Notes: generated from the sequence alone by a model not told the origin. DNA of 64,000 nucleotides from Streptomyces flavofungini (GCF_030388665.1 NZ_CP128846.1:3450001-3514000); one strand, 5' to 3'; counted from the stretch's first letter, positions 16,594 through 25,038 are shown. Numbers and translations: made by a program.

Positions 16594-16842
16594 TCAGGAA
16601 GGCGGAAACTTTCCCCGCTTCCCCAGGACTTGGGCGGGGATCGCCTCTGCCGTCTCCTCATACCGGCGTCGGATCAGGTTGTGCCCGGTCGCCAGACCAT
16701 GGCTCGCAACTGCCTCATCGAAGGCGCCAACGTCGTAGTGAATTCCCGCATGCTTCCACTTGCACAGCAGGTGCATGCATCTAAGGGTGACGACCAGAAC
16801 CGTGCCCGGCCTGCGCCGGACTACGAGCGTGTCGGTGCTCAT
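16594..16842 (-). CDS. hypothetical 82-residue protein in the radical SAM gene string
   Basis: It starts 5 bases after the stop of the Nudix-like gene, so the two are co-translated. It is basic (VVRRRPG, LIRRRYEET, VLGKRGK) with a central part LCKWKHAGIHYDVGAFDEAVASHGLATGHNL. No domain is recognised. It may be a small partner of the Nudix-like protein or of the peptide-modifying enzymes. Confidence 0.5.
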   Translation of the reverse strand: MSTDTLVVRRRPGTVLVVTLRCMHLLCKWKHAGIHYDVGAFDEAVASHGLATGHNLIRRRYEETAEAIPAQVLGKRGKFPPS

Positions 16843-16847
16843 GACGC

Positions 16848-17366
16848 CTAATCCGGTGCCTGTTCGGCTGTGATCGACTCTTCAGAGTCCTGGCAGGGAC
16901 CCTTCTGCTCCTGCCCGTTGACCAGAGTGATGCACGACTCCAGTTTCAGCGCCATCAGCGCCAAGAGAATTCGGTTCAGATGCTCCGGTGACGCACGATC
17001 GGCCAACTCCTTTTGCGGTACCCACAGACAGCGACTCAGCGTAGTTCTGTCGTGGATCAGTACCCGGCTGGAGTTGAGTATTCCACCGAAGAAGACATAC
17101 TCGTAGCTATCTGCCAGGCACGGCTCCATCACAACGTCATGCACAAGCATCTGGTGTGGACGAATGAACAGTCCGAGCGAGCTGTTGGCCAGGCGGGCAA
17201 GCGCGTCCTGCGGACCCTCTCCAGCCCGGACACCGCTTTCGGGCAGCGTCTGCACCTTCTGATGCCGCAACTCGACCAGGAGAACGTCCTTGTCTTCACT
17301 GAGAAACAAGACCGCCGCTCTAACTCGTCGACGCGGGGGCGTCGATAACTCTCTCTCCTCACGCAT
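16848..17366 (-). CDS. Nudix-fold protein with degenerate Nudix box
   Basis: 172 residues, taking the ATG at 17366 as start. VRAAVLFLSEDKDVLLVELRH and the following segment align with the Nudix fold, but the box reads SGVRAGEGPQDALARLANSSLGL: the REUxEE core has become RLANSS, so the metal-binding glutamates are lost. Hydrolase activity is therefore unlikely, and it may bind a nucleotide-like ligand or act as an adaptor. It contrasts with the intact Nudix enzyme at 19281-19814 on the other side of the regulator. It lies inside the minus-strand string that starts at 17768. Confidence 0.65.
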   Translation of the reverse strand: MREERELSTPPRRRVRAAVLFLSEDKDVLLVELRHQKVQTLPESGVRAGEGPQDALARLANSSLGLFIRPHQMLVHDVVMEPCLADSYEYVFFGGILNSSRVLIHDRTTLSRCLWVPQKELADRASPEHLNRILLALMALKLESCITLVNGQEQKGPCQDSEESITAEQAPD

Positions 17367-17395
17367 CTGCGATCTCTCTGTAATCGTCCACGTTG

Positions 17396-17617
17396 TCACA
17401 TCAGTTGGCCGCGGGCGGTCAGAACGATGACGGTATTCACGGAGGCGACGAACGCAACGCCCAGGACCGCGCCCCACAAGCTCCCGTCAGACGTGCTTTC
17501 CAGCCTTGCAATCGAGTCACGTCCCGTCCCCTCCCAGCGGGGAGGGCGGCCCGGTGTAGCTCTTGCTTTTCTCCCGCCTACGGCTGGCGATCTCGAAGTC
17601 TCGCCGCTCCGTAGCAT
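17396..17617 (-). CDS. possible small membrane peptide
   Basis: The frame ends at 17396, 30 bases before the Nudix-like start. Its last 38 residues (from about ARLESTSDGSL) hold one clear membrane helix, WGAVLGVAFVASVNTVIVL, and the short tail TARGQLM. The ATG at 17617 has no ribosome site and overlaps the preceding gene; the true start may be an atypical codon near 17510. The helix and tight packing argue for a real gene, but only weakly. Confidence 0.3.
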   Translation of the reverse strand: MLRSGETSRSPAVGGRKARATPGRPPRWEGTGRDSIARLESTSDGSLWGAVLGVAFVASVNTVIVLTARGQLM

Positions 17618-17768
17618 TAGCCGGACGGCAGTCCTGGCGCTGCGCCGTCCAGGACAACCCCGCAGGACGAGCCACTGTCAACTCGTCTCCATTCACGGCC
17701 GTCACCTCGACGATGCGGCCTCGCCGCTTGTCCACGACGATGTCCCCAACCTTCAGCTCAGCCGTCAT
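17517..17768 (-). CDS. small SH3-like conserved hypothetical protein
   Basis: 83 residues. The ATG at 17768 follows an ideal AAGGAGGAGGGC, which excludes the longer frame. ELKVGDIVVDKRRGRIVEVTAVNGDELTVARPAGLSWTAQ looks like a five-strand SH3-like barrel. Small proteins of this kind commonly sit beside XRE or ATPase-type regulators in Streptomyces accessory loci; their function is unknown to me. It is the first gene of the minus-strand string and is transcribed divergently from the XRE-TPR regulator. Confidence 0.7.
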   Translation of the reverse strand: MTAELKVGDIVVDKRRGRIVEVTAVNGDELTVARPAGLSWTAQRQDCRPANATERRDFEIASRRREKSKSYTGPPSPLGGDGT

Positions 17769-17893
17769 GCCCTCCTCCTTGCCGCCGGAACGAACGGGGG
17801 CAAGGGGGACTGCTCGACGCGCAGTCGGCGTCCGTTCGCTCACCATGCTGAGAGCATCGCGACGTCGGCAACTCCACAGAAAGGCCAAGGTGA

Positions 17894-17910
17894 TTACCCA
17901 ACTTGGGTAA
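17894..17910. promoter_or_regulatory. perfect palindrome between divergent genes, likely operator
   Basis: TTACCCAA-C-TTGGGTAA: two perfect 8-bp arms around one base, about 125 bases upstream of the 17768 start and about 53 bases upstream of the regulator start (17963). The position and dyad symmetry fit autoregulation and co-control of the radical SAM string by the XRE protein. No second copy was noticed in the window. Confidence 0.55.
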
Positions 17911-17962
17911 CATCACGGCTAGTGACACGCAGCAACGTTGGGCAGCCCGCGGGAGCTTCGCG

Positions 17963-19303
17963 ATGACCGAGCAGTCCCGACCTCAGGAGCTTCCTGTCAG
18001 GCTGCTCACCGACCCCGAGATGATCAAGGCCTGTCAGGCGCGAGACATCGCCAACGTCTTTCGGCTGGTGAAGATCAGAGCGGGCATCTACCCGTCGATG
18101 ATTGGCAAGCGATGCGGGCTGACTCCAAGCCGCGTCGGTGAAGTCATGTCCGGACGAAGGCAGTTGCAGCACATGGACGTCATCGAACGCATCTCAGACG
18201 GCTTGCGCATCCCAGGCCACATGCTTGGTCTTGCACGACGGTCTTGGGAGACTCCGCAGGCGCTGGGGGTCACCGATCGAGAGCAGATACAGGAGCAGGC
18301 GCCGAAGCAACAGCTACCCTCCTCCCTGCCAGGGCCCGAGGTCGACAGCATCCTAGCGATGGCCACCCGTGCGAGCCTCAGCGCGGCCACCCTCGAAGCG
18401 TTCCGGTCATCCATTGAGGACTACTGGCGACGCGACGACCAACACGGGGGCGAGGCCCTGAGGCCCGCCATCGTCGGCCAACTCCGATACGTGGTCGGGC
18501 TCCTGGAGGAGAGTCGACCGCCGACCATCCGGAACGGCCTCTACAGCGTCGCGGCCGAGCTAGCGCGCCTCACCGGATGGACCTACTTCGACGCTCGCCA
18601 GTACAGCCAGGCTCGCGCGTACTTCACCCAGGCGTTGCACCTGGCCAAGGAGATCGACGACCGTCAGTTCATGGCCAATGTCCTCGCCTGCATGAGCTTG
18701 CAGGCGACCTACCAGGACAAGCCCGCAGACTCTCTTGCCTTCGTGAGCGCGGCTCAGGACCAGGCGCGCTCAGCACCGGGAACCACTCCGCGCGTCTTGG
18801 CGATGCTGTCCATGCGCGAAGCCTTCGCACATGCCACTCTCGGCAGCCGGGACTCAACTCACCGGGCAATCGGGGACGCGACCCGCCACTTCGAACAGAT
18901 CCAGGCAGACGACGCCGAGCCCTCGTGGGTGGCCTACTTCGACGAGTCGAAGCTCATAGTGGACACGGGCATTGCTCATGGCCGCTTGGGCGAGGCTGCG
19001 ACAGCCGAACCCTTGATCGCGGACGCGCTGAGGCGAGAGGACCGTACCAACCAGCGCGGCCGCGCGTTCCACTCGTTCTGGTTGGCGCGCACACAATTGG
19101 ACCAGGGCAAGCTTGAACAAGCCTGCCAGACAGCCACGCAAGCCTTGGAACCCGCATCGGCGGTGGCATCCCAGCGGGTCTCGGGCCACCTCAGGGAGTT
19201 CTATGACGAGTTAGCCCCTCACAGGGACGAGCCCGTAGCCCTGGCATTCGAAGCGCGGCTCCGGGCGCTTGTCCCAGCGGTCAGCGGATCGACTCGTCCA
19301 TGA
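17963..19303 (+). CDS. XRE-family regulator with TPR-like C-terminal domain
   Basis: 446 residues. The ATG at 17963 has GGGAG nearby; the TTG at 17903 lies inside the palindrome and is rejected. Residues about 20-90 form a Cro/C1-type HTH (ANVFRLVKIRAGIYPSMIGKRCGLTPSRVGEVMSGRR). Residues about 150-440 are helical repeats including YSQARAYFTQALHLAKEIDD. This HTH-plus-TPR arrangement resembles peptide- or partner-sensing regulators and is abundant in Streptomyces islands. It is probably the regulator of the divergent peptide string. Its 3' end overlaps the convergent Nudix gene by 23 bases. Confidence 0.87.
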   Translation: MTEQSRPQELPVRLLTDPEMIKACQARDIANVFRLVKIRAGIYPSMIGKRCGLTPSRVGEVMSGRRQLQHMDVIERISDGLRIPGHMLGLARRSWETPQALGVTDREQIQEQAPKQQLPSSLPGPEVDSILAMATRASLSAATLEAFRSSIEDYWRRDDQHGGEALRPAIVGQLRYVVGLLEESRPPTIRNGLYSVAAELARLTGWTYFDARQYSQARAYFTQALHLAKEIDDRQFMANVLACMSLQATYQDKPADSLAFVSAAQDQARSAPGTTPRVLAMLSMREAFAHATLGSRDSTHRAIGDATRHFEQIQADDAEPSWVAYFDESKLIVDTGIAHGRLGEAATAEPLIADALRREDRTNQRGRAFHSFWLARTQLDQGKLEQACQTATQALEPASAVASQRVSGHLREFYDELAPHRDEPVALAFEARLRALVPAVSGSTRP

Positions 19304-19814
19304 GGAGGTACAGGAGCCCGACGAGCGAACCACTGCTCAGGACCTCGCGGCGGTCAATCATGCCGCGCACCTCAGAGAGGGGAATCCACTCGATGCGGTC
19401 GGACTCGTTCTTCTCCGTGGGAGGTCCTGCGTAGGTCGCACCGTCCACACGGAAGACGTGGTGCTGCGAGTCAGTGATCCCGTTGGCGGGTTCGGCGTAA
19501 ATCAGGGGCTTGACCGGACCAGGACGGTATCCCGTTTCCTCCAACACTTCTCGGGTCGCGGCCTGTTCGGGAGTCTCACCCTCCTCCACCAGGCCCATAG
19601 GAAGCTCCCAGGCCCACGAGTTCGTAATGAAGCGGTGGCGCCACATCATCAGGACCTCTTGGCGGTCATTGACCACGGCGGCCACGGCCAAGTGCCGGAG
19701 GCGGACTACGTGGTACTCCCACCTGCGCCCGTCAGGCTGCTGGACGTCGACCAGACACAGATTCACCCACTTGTTCGTGTAAACCGGTCGCTCACCATGG
19801 GTCTTCCACTCCAT
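19281..19814 (-). CDS. Nudix hydrolase, intact catalytic box
   Basis: 177 residues. The ATG at 19814 is preferred over the longer frame because an AGGGG site and family similarity both begin there. The Nudix box GLVEEGETPEQAATREVLEETGY at about 74-96 has every metal-binding Glu. It resembles ADP-ribose or nucleotide-sugar pyrophosphatases. It may clean up nucleoside diphosphate derivatives linked to the island pathway. Compare the inactive-looking Nudix protein at 16848-17366. Confidence 0.9.
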   Translation of the reverse strand: MEWKTHGERPVYTNKWVNLCLVDVQQPDGRRWEYHVVRLRHLAVAAVVNDRQEVLMMWRHRFITNSWAWELPMGLVEEGETPEQAATREVLEETGYRPGPVKPLIYAEPANGITDSQHHVFRVDGATYAGPPTEKNESDRIEWIPLSEVRGMIDRREVLSSGSLVGLLYLLMDESIR

Positions 19815-19971
19815 ACCTGCGGCCCCTCTCGATCGATCTCCAGGATCGCAGACCGGCACGGACGTGGAAGCCAGTTCGAGCCTTTTCGTGTCAATGTGAC
19901 GAGATGATCTGACGAGCGTGACACCCAAGCCCGTTCGAAGTTGACGGCAATTCCGGCGGCGACGGCGGCGC

Positions 19972-20268
19972 CTACGCGGGCTTGATGGCTTCGTCAGATG
20001 GCCTCGTACTCGTGCGGCCGACCTCCCCGCGCCATTCGACCCATCGCGGGTCGTCTAGCAGGCTCTCAGCGTCTGGCGGGTTGGCCCGCCGCAGGAACTC
20101 GATCACGTCCGCATCGCTGTGCGCGAGGCCTGCGATCTCGTCCCGTGCCGTCGCCCGTCGGCCGCCTGACGGCGACGGGCGATGCACGACTGTCGGGGCG
20201 TGATCCACACAGCCACCATGCGCCCTTGGCGCCTGGGTCACGACTGCCCGCACGCGCCGACCGCCCAC
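19972..20268 (-). CDS. hypothetical 98-residue protein
   Basis: The C-terminal 55 residues (DEIAGLAHSDADVIEFLRRANPPDAESLLDDPRWVEWRGEVGR) look like a genuine acidic/helical protein. The first 35 residues are low-complexity and the start may be further in. An inverted repeat with arms CGCCCGTCG/CGACGGGCG lies within it around 20154-20183. No function is predicted. It marks the likely right edge of the low-GC island. Confidence 0.45.
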   Translation of the reverse strand: MGGRRVRAVVTQAPRAHGGCVDHAPTVVHRPSPSGGRRATARDEIAGLAHSDADVIEFLRRANPPDAESLLDDPRWVEWRGEVGRTSTRPSDEAIKPA

Positions 20269-20342
20269 ACACAGCTCTGCGAGACACGCCTCCCCTCGGC
20301 TAGCGAGGGGGGATCATCACGGCCTACGCGGGCGGCCGGGTC

Positions 20343-21194
20343 TCAGGCGGCCGCCGAGCGGTACTTGCGGACCGCGAGCGTGCGGAAGACGACCAGGATC
20401 AGCACCGACCAGAGCACCGAGGCCAGGACCGGGTGCTGCATGGGCCAGGCGTCCGGCGTCTTGAAGCCGGGCGGCAGATTGCCGAACAGCTCGCGGCACG
20501 CCTGCACGGTGGTGCTGAACGGGTTCCACTCGGCGATGTGCCGGAAGAACGTCGGCAGGTTGTTGGAGTCGACGAAGGCGTTCGAGATGAACGTCAGCGG
20601 GAAGAGCCAGATGAGCCCGCCGGAGGTCGCGGCCTCCGGTGTCCGCACCGACAGGCCGATCAGCGCACCGATCCACGAGAAGGCGTACCCGAGCAGGAGC
20701 AGCAGGGCGAAGCCCGCGAGGATCTTGCCGACGTTCTCGTGGGTGCGCCAGCCGATGAGGAGCGCGACCAGGGCGAGCACGACCAGGGTCAGCGCGGTCT
20801 GCACCAGGTCCGCCACCGTGCGGCCGGTGAGGACGGCGCCGCGCGCCATGGGCAGCGAGCGGAAGCGGTCGATGAGGCCCTTGTGCATGTCGTCCGCGAT
20901 ACCGGCGCCCGCACCGGCGGTGGCGAAGGTGACCGTCTGGGCGAAGATGCCCGCCATCAGGAACTCGCGGTAGTCCTGCGACGAGAGCGAGCCGCCGACC
21001 TGGATGGACCCGCCGAAGACGTACGTGAACAGGACCACGAACATCACCGGCTGGATCAGGCCGAACAGCACCATCTCAGGGATCCGGGACATCCTGATCA
21101 GGTTCCGGCGGGCGATGACCAGGGAGTCGCGGACGGACTTGCCGATGCCGCCTGCGGGCCTGGGGGCGGGAGCGGTACGCGTGACGGCACTCAC
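20343..21194 (-). CDS. ABC-2 type permease (DrrB-like)
   Basis: 283 residues. The GTG at 21194 overlaps the ATPase stop (GTGA). The family layout is six membrane helices after SLVIARRNLIRMSRIPEMVLFGLIQP, with the cytoplasmic FRSLPMARGAVLTGRTVADL motif between helices 2 and 3 and AWNPFSTTVQACRELF-type residues before the last helix. With the adjacent ATPase it forms a daunorubicin-resistance-type exporter for hydrophobic compounds. The substrate is unknown. Confidence 0.92.
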   Translation of the reverse strand: MSAVTRTAPAPRPAGGIGKSVRDSLVIARRNLIRMSRIPEMVLFGLIQPVMFVVLFTYVFGGSIQVGGSLSSQDYREFLMAGIFAQTVTFATAGAGAGIADDMHKGLIDRFRSLPMARGAVLTGRTVADLVQTALTLVVLALVALLIGWRTHENVGKILAGFALLLLLGYAFSWIGALIGLSVRTPEAATSGGLIWLFPLTFISNAFVDSNNLPTFFRHIAEWNPFSTTVQACRELFGNLPPGFKTPDAWPMQHPVLASVLWSVLILVVFRTLAVRKYRSAAA

Positions 21195-22240
21195 GAGGCG
21201 GCCTCCTTCTTGTGCTTGTCCTGGGCGACGGCCGCGCCCTTGGCGTCCTTGGCGCTCTTGCCGCCGTTCGCGCCGTTGGCGCCGTTGTCTTCGTCCTTGA
21301 CCTCGGCCAGGTGGCCCGTCAGGGAGATGAACACGTCGTCGAGGGTGGGGCGGCGCAGGCCGATGTCGTCGATCTCGATGCCGCGGGTGTCGAGTTCGCG
21401 GATGACCTCGGCGAGCAGCTTCGCGCCGCCGGTGACGGGGACGGTGAGCTTGCGGGTGTGCCGGTCGACGGTGGCCTCGCCCTTGCCGAAGCCGGTGAGG
21501 ACCTCGAGGGCGGTCGTGATGTGGTCCGGCTCGTGCACCACGACCTCGACGCGCTCGCCGCCGATCTGGGCCTTGAGCTGGTCGGCGGTGCCGCGGGCGA
21601 TGACGCGGCCGTGGTCCACGACGCAGATGTCGTGCGCCAGGTGGTCGGCCTCCTCCAGATACTGCGTGGTGAGCAGGAGGGTGGTGCCGCCGGCGACGAG
21701 CTCCTGGATGACCTCCCACAGCTGCTGGCGGTTGCGCGGGTCCAGGCCGGTCGTGGGCTCGTCCATGAACATCACCGGCGGCGACACGACGAGGGCGGCG
21801 GCGAGGTCGAGGCGGCGGCGCATACCGCCCGAGTACGTCTTGGAGGGGCGGTCCGCCGCGTCCGCGAGGTTGAAGCGCTCGAGGAGCTCGCCCGCGCGCT
21901 CCTTGGCCTCCCTGGCCCGCATCTCGTAGAGCTGGCCGACCATCTGGAGGTTCTCACGGCCCGTCAGATACTCGTCCACGGCGGCGAATTGGCCGGAGAG
22001 ACCGATGGAGCGCCGCACTTCGTTCGGATGCTTCAGGACGTCGATCCCGGCGACGAACGCCTTGCCGCTGTCGGGGGTGAGCAGCGTGGTCAGACAGCGG
22101 ACCGCCGTCGTCTTGCCCGCGCCGTTCGGTCCGAGGAGGCCGAGGACGGTACCTTCCGGGACATCGAGATCGACGCCGTCCAGAGCCCTTACGTCGCCGA
22201 AGGTCTTCACCAGGCCTTCGGCGTAGATGGCGCCTGGCAT
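21191..22240 (-). CDS. ABC transporter ATPase (DrrA family)
   Basis: 349 residues. Walker A GPNGAGKTT at 37-45, signature YSGGM at 136-140 and Walker B VMFMDE at 156-161. The region after residue 230 is the DrrA-specific C-terminal domain (HEPDHITTALEVLTGFG, RRPTLDDVFISLTG). The tail is rich in Asn, Gly, Ala and Lys. The ATG follows GGGAGAA. It energises the coupled permease. A palindrome about 100 bases upstream may be its operator. Confidence 0.95.
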   Translation of the reverse strand: MPGAIYAEGLVKTFGDVRALDGVDLDVPEGTVLGLLGPNGAGKTTAVRCLTTLLTPDSGKAFVAGIDVLKHPNEVRRSIGLSGQFAAVDEYLTGRENLQMVGQLYEMRAREAKERAGELLERFNLADAADRPSKTYSGGMRRRLDLAAALVVSPPVMFMDEPTTGLDPRNRQQLWEVIQELVAGGTTLLLTTQYLEEADHLAHDICVVDHGRVIARGTADQLKAQIGGERVEVVVHEPDHITTALEVLTGFGKGEATVDRHTRKLTVPVTGGAKLLAEVIRELDTRGIEIDDIGLRRPTLDDVFISLTGHLAEVKDEDNGANGANGGKSAKDAKGAAVAQDKHKKEAAS

Positions 22241-22335
22241 AGGGGTTCTCCCATGTTTGGGTGGTTTCCTGGCGAAAAGTCTAGGATCGCCAGGTTCCGA
22301 TCGCCCGACTCTCCGTGGCGTGAATCACAACACTA

Positions 22336-22351
22336 ACGCGATACATCGCGT
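22336..22351. promoter_or_regulatory. palindrome upstream of the ABC exporter
   Basis: ACGCGAT-AC-ATCGCGT: perfect 7-bp arms with a 2-base spacer, 96 bases upstream of the ATPase start. It has the size and symmetry of PadR- or TetR-type operators that often control DrrAB exporters. No such regulator gene is adjacent. Confidence 0.45.
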
Positions 22352-22509
22352 CACTCAACGCATTTGATGAACCTCGCGGAAACCCACGGGGCACGCGATT
22401 CGTCGCGCGCCCCCGGGGCCGTCCGCGCGCCCTCCCCCACGCACCTGGCGTACCCGACGTAAGCCGATCAGCGTGTCCCGATGTCAGCCGATCACCGTGT
22501 ATCCGGGCG

Positions 22510-23739
22510 TCAGCCGATCACCGTGTATCCGGCGTCCCGCAACGCCGTCGCGACCTCCGCGCAGTGCTCGGGCCCCTTGGTCTCCAGGTGCAGCTCCACC
22601 TCCGCCTCCGTGAGCCCGAGCCGGGGATCGGTCCGCACATGGCTCACGTCGAGGACGTTGGCGTCCACCGCCGACAGCACCCCGAGCAGCGTGGCCAGGG
22701 CGCCCGGCCGGTCCGTCAGACGCAGCCGCAGCGAGAGGTAGCGGCCCGCCGCCGCCATGCCGTGGCGCAGGATGCGCTGCATCAACAGCGGGTCCACATT
22801 GCCGCCGGAGAGCAGCGCCACGACCGGACCGTCGAAGGCGCGCGGATCACTCAGGAGCGCCGCCACCGGGCTCGCGCCCGCGGGTTCGACGACCATCTTG
22901 GCCCGCTCCAGGCACAGCAGCAAGGCACTCGACAAGTCGTCCTCGGAGACCGTGACGATGTCGTCCACGTACTCCTCGACGAGCCGGAAGGGCACGTCCC
23001 CGGGGCGGCCCACCTTGATGCCGTCCGCCATGGTCACGGGGTTGTCGATCGACGTCGGGCGCCCGGCGGCCAGCGAGGGCGGGTACGCCGCGGCGCCCGC
23101 CGCCTGCACTCCCACCAGGCGTACGTCCGGGCGCAGCGACTTGACCGCGACCGCGATGCCCGCGGCGAGACCGCCGCCGCCCACGCCGACGACGAGCGTG
23201 CGCAGCTCCGGGCACTGCTCCAGGATCTCCAGGCCGACGGTGCCCTGTCCGGCGACGATGTCCGGGTGGTCGAAGGGGTGGATGAAGACCGCGCCCGTCT
23301 CGCGCGCGTAGTCCTGCGCGGCGGCCAGCGTCTCGTCGACGACGTGGCCCCGCAGCCGGACGTCCGCGCCGTAGTCCCGGGTCGCCGCGACCTTCGGCAG
23401 CGGGGCCCCGACCGGCATGAACACCGTGGCGCGGACGCCGAGCAGGGCCGAGGCGAGGGCCACGCCCTGGGCGTGGTTCCCGGCGCTGGCCGCGACGACC
23501 CCGGCGGCGCGCTCCTCGGGCAGCAGCCCGGAGATGCGCACGTAGGCGCCGCGCAGCTTGAAGGACCCGGTCCGCTGGAGGTTCTCGCACTTCAGGTGCA
23601 CCGGAGCGCCGACCAGCTGCGACAGGTGCCTGCTGCCTTCCATGGCAGTGACCCTGGAGACGCCGACGAGCATCTTCTGGGCGCCCCGTACGTCGTCGAG
23701 CGTGACAGCGGGAAAGGAGCGAGTCGTGCGATAGCTCAT
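22510..23739 (-). CDS. ilvA: threonine ammonia-lyase with ACT domain
   Basis: 409 residues. Fold-type II PLP enzyme: RTGSFKLRGAY gives Schiff-base Lys61, GVGGGGLAAG binds the PLP phosphate, and ALLSGGNVDP is conserved. Residues about 325-409 form one ACT domain (LRLRLTDRPGALATLLGVLSA). It converts threonine to 2-oxobutanoate for isoleucine synthesis. The short single-ACT form is common in actinobacteria; a purely catabolic role is possible. The ATG at 23739 is used; an upstream in-frame stretch is not conserved-looking. Confidence 0.93.
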   Translation of the reverse strand: MSYRTTRSFPAVTLDDVRGAQKMLVGVSRVTAMEGSRHLSQLVGAPVHLKCENLQRTGSFKLRGAYVRISGLLPEERAAGVVAASAGNHAQGVALASALLGVRATVFMPVGAPLPKVAATRDYGADVRLRGHVVDETLAAAQDYARETGAVFIHPFDHPDIVAGQGTVGLEILEQCPELRTLVVGVGGGGLAAGIAVAVKSLRPDVRLVGVQAAGAAAYPPSLAAGRPTSIDNPVTMADGIKVGRPGDVPFRLVEEYVDDIVTVSEDDLSSALLLCLERAKMVVEPAGASPVAALLSDPRAFDGPVVALLSGGNVDPLLMQRILRHGMAAAGRYLSLRLRLTDRPGALATLLGVLSAVDANVLDVSHVRTDPRLGLTEAEVELHLETKGPEHCAEVATALRDAGYTVIG

Positions 23740-23884
23740 GACTGCAGTCTCGCAGTTCACGCCCGTCCCCTCCCGGCGTGACCAAGCGGCGAGACGGGTT
23801 TGCGCAGCGCCGGTACGGGTAGCGCCCGGGCCGCGTACCCTGTCCCCCAACCCACCACCCTTCCCATGAAGTGAGCCCCCGGCC

Positions 23885-24397
23885 ATGCCCACAACTCCGG
23901 ACATGACGACCGCCAGCGATCCCGGTCTCCTCGATACGCTGCAGCACCAGGTTGCGGTGTTCGCACGGCGTGCGGAGCAGACCCGCCTCGGCGGCGTCGG
24001 ACAGGTCCGCAACTCCATGGACCGCGCCGCGTACCTGCTGCTCAACCGCCTCGACAAGGAAGGTCCCATGGGCGTCAAGGCGCTCGCGGCGAGCATGGGC
24101 ATCGACTCGTCGACCGTGACCCGTCAGGTCGCGCCCCTGGTCGACACCGGCCTGGTCAAGCGCACCTCCCACCCCGAGGACGGCCGTGCCGTCGTCCTCC
24201 AGCTGTCCCCGCGCGGACAGGCCCGCCTCGACGAGGTCCGCTCCTCGCGGCGCGAGCTGATGGCGGAGCTCACGCAGGACTGGGCTCCCGCGGAGCGCGA
24301 GAGCTTCACCGCGCTCCTCACCCGCTTCAACACCGCCCTCTCGGCCCGCCAGTCCGCCCAGGGGGTACCGGACCCCGTCGCTCCGACCGACTCCTGA
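23885..24397 (+). CDS. MarR-family transcriptional regulator
   Basis: 170 residues. Winged HTH at about 60-125: MGVKALAASMGIDSSTVTRQVAPLVDTGLVKRTSHPEDGRAVVLQLSPRG, with the wing residues DGR. It is divergent from ilvA with 145 bases between starts. MarR proteins respond to phenolic or drug-like ligands. The target is unknown; ilvA or self-control is plausible. Confidence 0.92.
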   Translation: MPTTPDMTTASDPGLLDTLQHQVAVFARRAEQTRLGGVGQVRNSMDRAAYLLLNRLDKEGPMGVKALAASMGIDSSTVTRQVAPLVDTGLVKRTSHPEDGRAVVLQLSPRGQARLDEVRSSRRELMAELTQDWAPAERESFTALLTRFNTALSARQSAQGVPDPVAPTDS

Positions 24398-24534
24398 GCC
24401 CCCGGCCGCGGTACGCCGACCACCGCGGCCGGGCGCCGAGCGGCAGGTTCCGCTCGCGCAGGGCTCTTGACCTGGGCACCGTGCCTGGCCTCAGATGAAA
24501 CCGAGTCCCCCTACGCCGGACGGCGGGAGGCGCG

Positions 24535-25038
24535 GTGCGAGAGCGGCAGGCCGCCCAACAGGCCCGCCGTGCCCGGGAGTTCCAAGCGTTCGTCGCGGGC
24601 GCGGCAGGGCGTCTCCTGCATGCCGCGACGCTGCTCACCGGTGAGCGTCCTGACGCCAACCCGCGCGCGCGGGCGCTGCTCACGGCCGCGCTCGCGGCCA
24701 CGTACGCCTCCTGGGACCGGCTGCGCGGCGAGGATCCCTACAACCAGGCCCGCACCGTCCTCGTCGTCCGCTTCGCGCGGGGCGCCTGGCGGCGTTCCCG
24801 CGGGCGCGGCGGGCTGCTCGCCCGGCTGTCCCCGCAGGAGCGGCTCGTCCTCGTCCTTCGCCTGTACGAGGGTGTGGCCGAGGAGCAGACGGCCGCGCTG
24901 CTCGGCCTTGGCGTGGAGCGGGTGCGGGTGCTGTGTGCGCGGGCCGTCGCCGCGGTGCTGCATCCGCCGCGGGGGCCGGCGCCCGCGGCCCCCGTCGTGC
25001 CGCCCGGCGCCTCCCTCGGGAAGGCGGCCCCGTCATGA
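24535..25038 (+). CDS. sigma-70-like (ECF-related) protein
   Basis: 167 residues from GTG. Region 2 is weak (FQAFVAGAAGRLLHAATLLTG, then AALAATYASWDRLRGEDPYNQARTVLV). Region 4 is recognisable at about 98-145: LSPQERLVLVLRLYEGVAEEQTAALLGLGVERVRVLCARAV. The tail is Pro/Ala-rich. It is shorter than true ECF sigma factors, so it may be a divergent sigma or an accessory factor. It overlaps by ATGA a gene for a membrane protein resembling an anti-sigma factor. Confidence 0.75.
   Translation: MRERQAAQQARRAREFQAFVAGAAGRLLHAATLLTGERPDANPRARALLTAALAATYASWDRLRGEDPYNQARTVLVVRFARGAWRRSRGRGGLLARLSPQERLVLVLRLYEGVAEEQTAALLGLGVERVRVLCARAVAAVLHPPRGPAPAAPVVPPGASLGKAAPS

Noticed and set aside
16263..16784. 173-codon Ser/Arg/Cys-rich plus-strand frame
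   Set aside because: It is antisense to the small peptide, HTH and 82-residue genes, which have coupled starts and ribosome sites; no motif.
11734..20268. Integrative element with tRNA attachment site
   Set aside because: No tRNA gene, integrase or flanking direct repeat was found at the island edges, only two IS elements at the left.
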